From positions 1-7,373 of the forward strand of contig JAJDES010000369.1 in assembly GCA_029259675.1 (NCBI GenBank): DNA of 7,373 nucleotides. Reading direction: 5' to 3'. Shown here piece after piece: positions 1-5,886 of the stretch. Below the pieces are notes generated by a model that saw only the letters and a list, made by a program, of their open reading frames with translations, was not told the origin of the DNA and did no database searches. A program made the translations under genes and the position numbers. How positions within the stretch are numbered: position 1 is the first letter of the stretch; each line of letters starts with the position of its first letter. Source of the DNA: Planctomycetota bacterium. GTDB taxonomy: Bacteria; Planctomycetota; UBA1135; GCA-002686595.

Positions 1-1064
1 GCGAGTACATGTTCCTGTCCCGCACGCTGCACCCCTCGGTCGGCTTCCTCGCCGGGTGGGTGTCGATCTGGGCCGGGTTCACCGGCGCGATCGCTTTTGC
101 GGCCGAAGCCGCCCAGGCCTACGTCACGCCATGGATCCCCGCGGGGATTCCCCCCGACCTTGTGGGCAGCGCGGCCATTCTGCTGGCTGGTTTGCTACAC
201 ACCCGCGGCGTCCAACGGGGTGCTCGCGTTCAAAACGTGGTCGTACTCGTAAAGATCGTCATGCTGCTGGGCTTGATTGCGTTAGGAGCGTCGCAGCTAA
301 CGCCGCAACCAGTAGCTGAGCCCGCGAGCTTTTCGCTGGGGACCTTCGCGGTGACCATGATGTGGGTCTCGCTCAGCTATTCGGGTTGGAATGCCGCGGT
401 CTACATTGCGGGCGAAGCGCGCGACCCCGCCCGGACTCTACCGCGCTCGATGCTGTTCGCATCGATACTGGTGACCCTGCTCTACCTCGCACTCAACGGC
501 ATCTTCGTCTATGCGGCGCCACTAGGTGAGCTCGCCGGAAAACAAGACATCGCAGCAGTCGCTGCCTCAGCCCTGGGAGGGCCATCCCTAGAATTCTTCG
601 TGCGCGCTGTACTAGCCGTCGCGCTTGTCACTTCAATCTCGTCACTGGTCATGATCGGACCGCGCGTCATTGCGCAAATGGCCCAGGACGGATTCCTGCC
701 GAAGCGTCTTTCGTTCACGGGCCAGGTACCGGCTGCCGCAATTTGGACCCAAGTGCTACTTGCCATCGCGATCCTTTGGAGCTCTGGGCTGCGCGAGCAA
801 CTCACCAACCTCGGCTGGATCCTGAGTCTCTTCACAGCCTTAGCTGTTTGCGGCCTACTGCGATTGCGACGACGGGAGGGCGCGACGGCCGTTCCCGTGC
901 CCGGCTACCCCTTTGTGCCTCTCGCTTTTCTCATCATCGTCCTGCTCTTAACCGGGACGATGGTATTCGTCCAAGGGCATCAGCTCATCCCGTCGAGCAT
1001 CGTCCTCGCCAGTGGCGCGCTGGTGTACCTGCAACGCTCCCGCGCTTCCGCTCGCAAGACATAA
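1..1064 (+). CDS. APC-family amino acid/amine permease, 5'-truncated by window edge
   Basis: Secondary transporter of the inner membrane, most like the LAT-type branch of the amino acid-polyamine-organocation (APC) superfamily. The reading frame is open from the first complete codon at position 3 (Glu-Tyr before the Met at 9), so the Met at 9 is internal and the true start lies upstream. GEYMFLSR fits the conserved G-G-E-Y motif of APC transmembrane helix 3, so roughly 80 N-terminal residues are missing. About 353 residues are visible, with many hydrophobic segments. The stretch at about 378-440 reads Y-S-G-W-N-A-A-V-Y-I-A-G-E-A-R-D-P followed by R-T-L-P-R-S, the family signature of helix 6 and the following loop. 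The C-terminus after the last helix is short and basic. Substrate cannot be read from sequence; the adjacent amine oxidase makes an amine or amino acid plausible. Family call is firm, substrate is inference. Confidence 0.9.
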   Translation, partial: EYMFLSRTLHPSVGFLAGWVSIWAGFTGAIAFAAEAAQAYVTPWIPAGIPPDLVGSAAILLAGLLHTRGVQRGARVQNVVVLVKIVMLLGLIALGASQLTPQPVAEPASFSLGTFAVTMMWVSLSYSGWNAAVYIAGEARDPARTLPRSMLFASILVTLLYLALNGIFVYAAPLGELAGKQDIAAVAASALGGPSLEFFVRAVLAVALVTSISSLVMIGPRVIAQMAQDGFLPKRLSFTGQVPAAAIWTQVLLAIAILWSSGLREQLTNLGWILSLFTALAVCGLLRLRRREGATAVPVPGYPFVPLAFLIIVLLLTGTMVFVQGHQLIPSSIVLASGALVYLQRSRASARKT

Positions 1065-1084
1065 TGTGAACTGACTAGCTTCCG

Positions 1085-1119
1085 TGGGTTTTCGCAAGCC
1101 CATTAGGCCGCACGGGCCT
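1085..1119 (+). terminator. Tandem small hairpins after the permease, possible terminator
   Basis: Two adjacent stem-loops lie 20 nt after the permease stop. The first (1085-1102) pairs TGGGTTT with AAGCCCA, including one G-U pair, around a TCGC loop. The second (1105-1119) pairs AGGCC with GGCCT around GCACG and is followed within 5 nt by a short TTTT (1124-1127). The T-run is too short for a textbook intrinsic terminator, so this is a modest call. It would separate permease transcription from the amine oxidase. Confidence 0.35.
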
Positions 1120-1151
1120 CCACTTTTCAGCCCGGCTTAGGGAAGCTTCGA

Positions 1152-1244
1152 CCAGTCAATGAATGCGGGTGAAACAGTGTACTAAACCTGTCGCAGCAGT
1201 CGCGAAGGCGCGCTGGACGAGAATCGGCCCAGTCAATGGAAGCG
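1152..1244 (+). repeat. Direct repeat pair upstream of the amine oxidase
   Basis: CCAGTCAATG occurs at 1152-1161 and again at 1229-1238. With the following six bases the two copies match at 14 of 16 positions (1152-1167 and 1229-1244). The copies are 77 nt apart, close to seven helical turns, in the intergenic region before the amine oxidase. They could be binding sites for a regulator or a chance repeat; nothing in the sequence decides this. Confidence 0.3.
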
Positions 1245-1282
1245 AGCACCAAACAGTTCCCCCCGAGGCGGCGGGGACGAAT

Positions 1283-1323
1283 AGAGAGGATAAACTGAGC
1301 CCATGAGCTTCGCCGCGCGATGA
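1283..1323 (+). promoter_or_regulatory. Purine-rich ribosome-binding site and 6-codon leader ORF overlapping the amine oxidase start
   Basis: AGAGAGGA at 1283-1290 is the only good Shine-Dalgarno-like stretch before the amine oxidase. It lies 12 nt before an ATG at 1303 that opens a six-codon ORF (MSFAAR, TGA at 1321-1323). That stop overlaps the amine oxidase ATG at 1320 as ATGA. The amine oxidase start itself has no close purine-rich site. Either the AGAGAGGA serves 1320 at an unusually long distance (29 nt), or translation is coupled through the mini-ORF. The motif is seen; its role is inferred. Confidence 0.35.
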
Positions 1324-2714
1324 ATCGACGACATGCATTGAAATTTGGCGCTTTGGCTAGCGCTTGGTCCGCGCTCAGGAAATTGCGCAAGGCTCCGAAC
1401 GTCAACACGGGCAAGCAAGAAACCGTGCTGGTCATCGGAGCCGGAGCGGCTGGATTGGCGGCAGCGCGCGAGCTTGAATCGCAGGGATTTGATGTCACGG
1501 TCCTCGAAGCGCGCGATCGCATTGGTGGTCGGGTCTGGACCGACAACTCCCTGGGGCATCCGGTCGACATGGGCGCCGCATGGCTCGAGGGCACCAGGGG
1601 CAATCCGATCGTCAAGCTAGCTCGCGAATTTGAAGTGGAGACGACTCCTTCGAATTACCGCTCCAATCAGGCCTTCGACACCGAAGGACAAATCATTGAC
1701 AAGAATGCGTTCTTTCAACTGCTACTGAAAACCGATCGAGCGCTTGAAGAAACCGCAGCCCTCAACCGCAAACTCAGCGCGAATCCATCCGCGGACATTG
1801 CGCTGGCCGAGGCGCTGACGCATTCCGCCTGGGACGCCGATCTTTCGGAGGCTGAACTGCGCATCGCACGCTGGATGTTCGCTTGGAATGTTGGGGCGGA
1901 CGCAGCAGAAGATTTGAAAGACATATCCTTGCGCGGCTACTGGGCCGAGGGCGAGCCGGAGGGCTTCGATGGCGCCTACCATTTGTTTCCGCGCGGGTAT
2001 GGGCAAATTATTGAGGGCCTCGCCAAGGACACAAGCGTGCGCTTGAACACCCAAGTGCAGCGCGTCGAACTTGACGACCATGGTGTCAGGTTGACTGCGG
2101 ATGGAATGGAGCTCCGTGCCGATCGCGTCCTTGTCACGCTGCCGCTAGGTGTTCTCCAAGGCGGTTCCGTGGAGTTCGTTCCCGAATTGCCTAAGCGCAA
2201 ACAGCAAGCGATCCAAAACCTCGGCATGGGTGTTGCGAACAAAGTCGTGCTCGCCTTCGCTAAGCCCTTCTGGCCCCAAGACATCCACTTCCTCGGCTAC
2301 GCATCTGGCCAAGAGGGCGAGTTTGTCGAATGGTTGAACGTCCTTCGTTACACCAAAGCGCCGATCCTTTCCATTTGGAGTCACGGCGACTGCGCCCGCA
2401 AGATGGAAAGCCAATCCGATGCCGAAATCGTCGAGCACGTAATGCAAGTAGTCCGCAAGCGATTTGGAAAAGAGACTCCCAATCCAATAGAGGCCTTAGT
2501 ATCCCGCTGGGACTCCGACCCCTTCGCAGGCGGCTCCTACTCGAGCCTTCAAGTCGGGGCGACCCATGCTGACTTCGATGCACTCGCAGCACCCGTCGGT
2601 GGGCGCTTATTCTTCGCGGGAGAGGCGACCAACCGCCAACACTACGCCACCGTGCATGGAGCCTATTTGTCCGGCGTACGAGCAGCGGCCGAGATCGCAA
2701 ATTTGGCCAGATAA
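1320..2714 (+). CDS. Flavin-dependent monoamine/polyamine oxidase family protein (LSD1/PAO-like)
   Basis: FAD-dependent amine oxidase of 464 aa, expected to oxidise a primary or secondary amine to imine with release of hydrogen peroxide. The Rossmann dinucleotide-binding motif V-I-G-A-G-A-A-G is at residues 38-45 and the ribose-binding Glu at about 63 (VLEARDRIGGR). The conserved active-site Lys is in N-K-V-V-L (Lys308), matching the LSD1 and plant polyamine oxidase position. The C-terminal FAD motif F-A-G-E-A-T is at 432-437, followed by the A-T-V-H-G-A-Y-L-S-G segment. Residue 406 is Ser in G-G-S-Y-S, where mammalian MAO has the Cys that carries covalent FAD, so FAD is probably non-covalent. 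The N-terminus (NRRHALKFGALASAW) resembles a short twin-arginine signal, suggesting but not proving export. ATG 1320 is the first possible start, because an in-frame TGA lies at 1296-1298. Substrate is unknown; the upstream permease may supply it. Confidence 0.9.
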   Translation: MNRRHALKFGALASAWSALRKLRKAPNVNTGKQETVLVIGAGAAGLAAARELESQGFDVTVLEARDRIGGRVWTDNSLGHPVDMGAAWLEGTRGNPIVKLAREFEVETTPSNYRSNQAFDTEGQIIDKNAFFQLLLKTDRALEETAALNRKLSANPSADIALAEALTHSAWDADLSEAELRIARWMFAWNVGADAAEDLKDISLRGYWAEGEPEGFDGAYHLFPRGYGQIIEGLAKDTSVRLNTQVQRVELDDHGVRLTADGMELRADRVLVTLPLGVLQGGSVEFVPELPKRKQQAIQNLGMGVANKVVLAFAKPFWPQDIHFLGYASGQEGEFVEWLNVLRYTKAPILSIWSHGDCARKMESQSDAEIVEHVMQVVRKRFGKETPNPIEALVSRWDSDPFAGGSYSSLQVGATHADFDALAAPVGGRLFFAGEATNRQHYATVHGAYLSGVRAAAEIANLAR

Positions 2715-3113
2715 AGCCAGCCCTGCCTACCCTGTCTCCTTACGGATGCAAAACAGCTTGGGTGAGCGGCGCGAATCACGGCCCCCGATCGATTCGATCC
2801 AAGGACGGCGAACACAATCCGTCCAGCACCGGAACCCACAAGCTGCCGCGCCTGAAGGATGAATCACTAATGATCCGGATCGAGTGATAGGCAATCCGAG
2901 CAAGCGATCCCGATCCTCCCTGAGGTTTGATTTCCACCCTTGTCAGAACCGCATCTCGATAGGCTTCGAAGCGCGGCCAGATTTCAGCTTTGAACTCATT
3001 GCAGGCTCAGGCAAGTTCGTCACTAGCCGGACGGCTAGTTCGTTCCCCCACTACCGACAATCGGTCACTAGTCTATCGATGCCCCAAGATCCCCGGCCCC
3101 GCAGGAACCATCC
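2715..3113. other. 399-nt intergenic region with several dyad symmetries
   Basis: No convincing gene is seen here. It holds the 13-nt palindrome GATCGATTCGATC (2787-2799). A stem pairs GGACGG (2803-2808) with CCGTCC (2819-2824). A nested dyad pairs ATCACT (2863-2868) with AGTGAT (2883-2888) around the palindrome GATCCGGATC (2872-2881). An 18-nt dyad, ACTAGCCG-GA-CGGCTAGT, spans 3022-3039, and a small one, ACCGA-CAA-TCGGT, spans 3053-3065. GTCACTAG also appears twice as a direct repeat (3019-3026 and 3064-3071). The last group sits 50-90 nt before the next gene and could be its operator. No T-tract follows any stem, so a classic terminator for the amine oxidase is not evident. Confidence 0.5.
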
Positions 3114-3704
3114 ATGGCGACTAATCCAACCAACGAAGACAAGGCGAAGGTCGAGGTACATGCAACAGACTCGGATGACCCCGAGTTCATCAAGCTTGTC
3201 TCCAACCTGATCGACGGCTTCACCGCTGGAGGCGAGATAAACGCTCTTCACTTGATCCACATTGACAATTGGTTTGATCACAAGTGGCTGAAGTTCTCAG
3301 GCAAAATCTTCGGGGCACATGGTGTCAGGCAAAGGGACGAACGATTGACCGTTCCGGCCTTCAATCCCAATCGCGTTCTCTCCCACCAGTATTTCGCTCG
3401 AATGGCCTCGGATTCAACGCTACGCGAAGAGCCCCCGCCGACAGAGATCCACTTGGAACTCAGGAGCTGCGACAATCTGCATCGGCGAGTGTCCGGAATC
3501 GCGCGCCGCGCCTCGCTCGTGTGGTACACGAGCAATACAAGGGTCAATCGCAAAGGCGCCGTCATGGCGTACGCTCCGACGGAATCGGCCTACTACACGT
3601 GGTACGCATCCCTGGCCGCCAACCCGACTTGGGCCGTCGAAAAGACCAAGCAGATTTCCAAGGGCGCCGTGGATGCTCTCATTGCCAGCGCGCGCCTTGA
3701 GTAA
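3114..3704 (+). CDS. Hypothetical protein of 196 aa, family not recognised
   Basis: I do not recognise this protein. It starts at ATG 3114 with AGGAA at 3103-3107 as a well-placed ribosome-binding site, and ends at TAA. The N-terminal ~30 residues are acidic and hydrophilic. The core contains I-D-N-W-F-D-H-K-W-L-K-F-S-G-K at about 50-65, which looks like a conserved motif. A Pro/Glu-rich hydrophilic stretch follows near 105-112, then V-W-Y-T-S near 136 and Y-Y-T-W-Y near 160. There is no signal peptide, membrane helix or Cys cluster. The aromatic-rich pattern and steady polar/hydrophobic alternation suggest a cytoplasmic globular protein, perhaps with beta structure. It stands alone between long non-coding DNA upstream and a convergent SDR-like gene downstream. 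Several dyads lie just upstream and may regulate it. Its reality as a gene is fairly secure; its function is open. Confidence 0.75.
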   Translation: MATNPTNEDKAKVEVHATDSDDPEFIKLVSNLIDGFTAGGEINALHLIHIDNWFDHKWLKFSGKIFGAHGVRQRDERLTVPAFNPNRVLSHQYFARMASDSTLREEPPPTEIHLELRSCDNLHRRVSGIARRASLVWYTSNTRVNRKGAVMAYAPTESAYYTWYASLAANPTWAVEKTKQISKGAVDALIASARLE

Positions 3705-3788
3705 GTGCTGCCTGCGCGGTTGAAGCAACAAATCGCTGTGGGGGCAAGCTCCAATGGGGCCACGACCAAACCCACACAATGAGCCAGC

Positions 3789-4388
3789 CTAGCTAACTCG
3801 GAATACCTGACCCGTGCGCTTGCCTTCCACGCTCTTCGCGTAGGCGAGAGCAGCCCGCGCTGCGGGCACCGGTTCGAAGCCGCGAAAGTAGGGCGCGTAA
3901 TCTTCAAGCGCCTCTGTGATCACTCCCGGACTGACGACGTTGACGCGCAGGTCGCGCTCCAACTCGATGGATGCGGACAGGGCAAAGGCGTTGAGCGCGC
4001 CATTGACCATCGATGCGGATGTGCCCTCTACAATCGGGTCGTCGTCAAGTACGCCACCGGTTAGTGTAAAAGACCCGCCATCCGCAACGAACTTGCGTCC
4101 GATCAGCACCAAATTCACTTGGCCCATGAGCTTGTCATTCAAGCCGACTGCGTAATCCGCCGCAGTCATTTCCGCCAGGGGCTTGAAAGTCACATTGCCG
4201 GCCGCGCACACGACGGCATCGAGCGAGCCGACCTCTTTGTATGCCGCTTCAATCGTGTCCTTATCCGAGAGGTCCATGGTCACATCGCCCGAAGTACGAC
4301 CCGCCGTGATCAGTTCATGGCGCACGGATAGTTCCGCTGCGACAGCACTGCCAATGCATCCCGAAGCGCCAACAAGAAGGATCTTCAT
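3789..4388 (-). CDS. Short-chain dehydrogenase/reductase-like protein with degenerate active site
   Basis: A 199-aa Rossmann-fold SDR-superfamily protein. The nucleotide-binding motif G-A-S-G-C-I-G is at residues 7-13. Arg31 just after the second strand suggests NADPH preference. C-A-A-G at 61-64 stands for the usual N-N/A-A-G, and Asn84 matches the structural Asn of helix 4. The segment F-T-L-T-G-G (107-112) corresponds to the catalytic Ser strand, and S-P-G-V-I-T-E (153-159) is the usual loop after strand 6. The Tyr-x-x-x-Lys pair is absent: aligned by the following A-L-N-A-F, those positions are Ala125 and Asn129. At about 200 aa it is shorter than classical SDRs (about 250) but matches a known compact subgroup with the same replacement, so it may bind NADP without classical catalysis or use a different mechanism. 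It ends in TAG and converges on the 196-aa gene. Its ribosome-binding site is weak. Confidence 0.85.
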   Translation of the reverse strand: MKILLVGASGCIGSAVAAELSVRHELITAGRTSGDVTMDLSDKDTIEAAYKEVGSLDAVVCAAGNVTFKPLAEMTAADYAVGLNDKLMGQVNLVLIGRKFVADGGSFTLTGGVLDDDPIVEGTSASMVNGALNAFALSASIELERDLRVNVVSPGVITEALEDYAPYFRGFEPVPAARAALAYAKSVEGKRTGQVFRVS

Positions 4389-4396
4389 CGCAGCAG

Positions 4397-4454
4397 TCTT
4401 GCGAACTCAAGACCCGCTGTCGACCTGAACAAGGTGGAGCCGAACCCAGCGGGT
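4397..4454 (-). promoter_or_regulatory. Inverted repeats in the 5' leader of the SDR-like gene
   Basis: Immediately upstream of the minus-strand SDR-like start is a small stem, TCTTG/CAAGA (4397-4401 with 4408-4412). It abuts an 8-bp inverted repeat, ACCCGCTG (4412-4419) with CAGCGGGT (4447-4454). That repeat encloses a further short stem, ACCT/AGGT (4423-4426 with 4432-4435). This could be an operator in the divergent 271-nt region or a structured leader RNA. The pairing is seen; any function is inferred. I found no clear promoter hexamers in 4389-4659. Confidence 0.3.
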
Positions 4455-4659
4455 CGATCCCAGCCGGAAACGCGCCCGCGATTGCCGCCTTGGTAATAGA
4501 AAGCAAGCGCGTCTTGGCGCCTGACGGCTTTGCAGAGGGGCCAGGGGCGATTTCTCACCTTTCTGCATCCGGAACTCCGATGCCCCCGAACAGAACCGTG
4601 GAAAGCGATTTTGCGCCCCAAGGCAACGTGGCCTCCCAGTACTTGAGAAGCACAACGCC

Positions 4660-5070
4660 ATGAATCGCATTCGCACAATTTGCGCCTACCTGCTGGCTCT
4701 CCCGCTGATTGGATCAGGGGCAAATTTCCTTTTTGACATCGTTCCTTCCCCCACTGGAACCGGTTTCGCCGGTGAGCAAGTTCTGGCTTTGATGTAGACC
4801 GGTGGACTCATCGCCTGGTTGGCAATGGGTCACTTTGCCCTGGGCCTGATGTTGATCCTGCCCGGCTTTCGATTTCTGGCCGGGCTGCTTCAATTCCCAC
4901 GCACCATCGGAATCGTGGCCTTCCATCTGATGCTCTTTCCGCTCGGTTTGCCGCTGGCCTTCGCAATGCTTTCACAGAAGCTCGGTGTGCATTTCGATCC
5001 CTTGCGGATGCGTTCTCTCCTACCTCCCGCAACCAGCAATTCCAACTGCGACTCTCCCGCACTGGTTTGA
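4660..5070 (+). pseudogene. DoxX-like membrane protein gene interrupted by an in-frame TAG
   Basis: The frame from ATG 4660 (GAGAAG at 4645-4650, 9 nt before it) runs to TGA at 5070 as 136 codons, broken once by TAG at codon 46 (4795-4797). Both sides read as one protein of the DoxX type. The first hydrophobic helix (about residues 7-25) contains G-S-G-A-N-F-L-F, and a loop of about 20 residues follows. After the stop comes T-G-G-L-I-A-W-L, then G-L-M-L-I-L-P-G and F-H-L-M-L-F-P-L-G-L-P-L-A, the usual order of DoxX helices and loops. TAG is one base change from Lys, Gln or Glu codons. No frameshift or other damage is seen, so this is either a very recent pseudogene, a sequencing error or a readthrough site. 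A fragment restarting at ATG 4819 is possible but would lack helix 1. It heads a run of DoxX-like genes. Confidence 0.7.
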
Positions 5071-5144
5071 ACGCTCCGGTTTGAAGCGGGGAACCGTGGA
5101 ACAAGCACACGAAACCGACCTTCCATTCATCAGCCTTCAGCCCC

Positions 5145-5522
5145 ATGCCTCCTATCACCACATCGCTCATGCTCCAGGTCATCCTCGGGCTCGGACTCCT
5201 CAACGTATGGATACTGCGCGCATCCTCCGCAACCAGCTACCGAGGCGGCGCGGCTCAGTCGCTGCAAGAAGAGTTTGGCGCCTATGGTCTCCCTAACTGG
5301 TTTTTTTATCTGGTCGGCTTCTTAAAAATCGGCTCGGCTGTGCTCTTGCTAACGGGCATTTGGTACCCCGAAGCGATCGTCCCCGCAGCTGGCCTAGTCG
5401 CAGCTTTGATGGTCGGAGCCATCGCCATGCATCTCAAAGTCAAAGACCCGGCGATCCGTTCGCTGCCCGCACTTGCCATGTTGGTCATGAGCACTTCGCT
5501 CGTCGGTCTTCAGATCGCGTAA
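5145..5522 (+). CDS. DoxX-like family small integral membrane protein
   Basis: A 125-aa inner-membrane protein of the DoxX-like type with four predicted helices at about 7-25, 51-70, 76-96 and 107-123. Between helices 1 and 2 is a hydrophilic segment ending E-F-G-A-Y-G-L-P-N-W-F, which matches the family's F-x-x-x-G-x-P-x-W-F pattern leading into helix 2. The loop H-L-K-V-K-D-P between helices 3 and 4 is also typical. The molecular role of this family is poorly defined; relatives are linked to membrane redox or quinone-related processes, and no catalytic residue can be pointed to here. ATG 5145 has no strong ribosome-binding site, and ATG 5169 is an alternative that would still keep most of helix 1. 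The next DoxX-like gene starts 7 nt after the stop, so the two are almost certainly co-transcribed and may form a heteromeric pair. Confidence 0.82.
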   Translation: MPPITTSLMLQVILGLGLLNVWILRASSATSYRGGAAQSLQEEFGAYGLPNWFFYLVGFLKIGSAVLLLTGIWYPEAIVPAAGLVAALMVGAIAMHLKVKDPAIRSLPALAMLVMSTSLVGLQIA

Positions 5523-5529
5523 TTCTCAA

Positions 5530-5886
5530 GTGGTCCACATTGCCTTCGAATTCTCGCGCGCACTTTCGATGGCTGCCTTCTTTTTTTACGGCTGGGCCTG
5601 CATCCATGACGGCGCGATGGTTGCTGAGTTTGAGCGCTACGGGCTCGCCCGCCTGCGCAAATTGACGGGTAGCCTCGAAATTCTCGGGGCAATAGGGCTG
5701 GGCCTCGGTTACCTCTACCCACTCTCACTTACCTTGGCCTCTGCAGGCCTGAGCCTGCTAATGTTGATGGGAGTCGCCACCCGGCTTCGCATTCGCGATT
5801 CATTCCTGGCGACCCTCCCCGCGCTGCTGCTCCTGCTCATCAACACCTTTATTCTTGTCGTCTCGATCCAAACGGACGCATCTTGA
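5530..5886 (+). CDS. DoxX-like family small integral membrane protein (second intact copy)
   Basis: A 118-aa four-helix membrane protein (helices about 8-25, 44-62, 64-84 and 93-113), homologous in layout to the preceding gene but clearly diverged. The segment F-E-R-Y-G-L-A-R-L-R-K-L-T-G-S-L-E at 34-50 is the family hallmark before helix 2, and R-L-R-I-R-D-S at 85-91 is the cytoplasmic loop before helix 4. The chosen start is GTG 5530, 7 nt after the upstream stop, consistent with translational coupling since no clear ribosome-binding site is present. ATG 5569 would cut into helix 1 and is less likely. Its TGA (5884-5886) overlaps a TTG at 5883 that is the likely start of the SDR-DUF2867 gene. 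This close packing argues for a shared function with that enzyme, for example as its membrane partner (inference). Confidence 0.8.
   Translation: MVHIAFEFSRALSMAAFFFYGWACIHDGAMVAEFERYGLARLRKLTGSLEILGAIGLGLGYLYPLSLTLASAGLSLLMLMGVATRLRIRDSFLATLPALLLLLINTFILVVSIQTDAS

Noticed and set aside
1303..1323. Six-codon ORF as a functional attenuator peptide
   Set aside because: Its sequence (MSFAAR) has no run of any regulatory amino acid and no alternative terminator structure follows; only translational coupling remains reasonable.
2779..3006. Minus-strand stop-free stretch of 76 codons with a protein-like translation (contains E-I-W-P-R-F-E-A-Y-R-D-A-V-L) in the gap after the amine oxidase
   Set aside because: It has no ATG, no supported start or ribosome-binding site, is bounded by stops on both sides, and the length is easily reached by chance at this GC content. 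A decayed gene is possible but not supported; a translated search would decide.
2884..3210. Plus-strand ORF of 108 aa overlapping the start of the 196-aa gene
   Set aside because: Ser/Arg/Pro-rich composition without pattern, no ribosome-binding site, and it overlaps a better-supported gene in another frame.
4385..4723. Minus-strand ORFs of 112 aa and 89 aa in the divergent upstream region
   Set aside because: Arg/Gly/Cys-rich shadow-like translations that overlap the DoxX-like gene start and lack homology or ribosome-binding sites.
4795..4797. UAG reassignment to an amino acid as the explanation for the in-frame TAG
   Set aside because: The SDR-like gene in the same window ends in TAG exactly at the expected family C-terminus, so UAG appears to work as a stop here.
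4808..5203. Minus-strand 131-aa ORF opposite the DoxX-like genes
   Set aside because: The opposite strand has clear DoxX-like helices; this frame is a shadow with no recognisable features.
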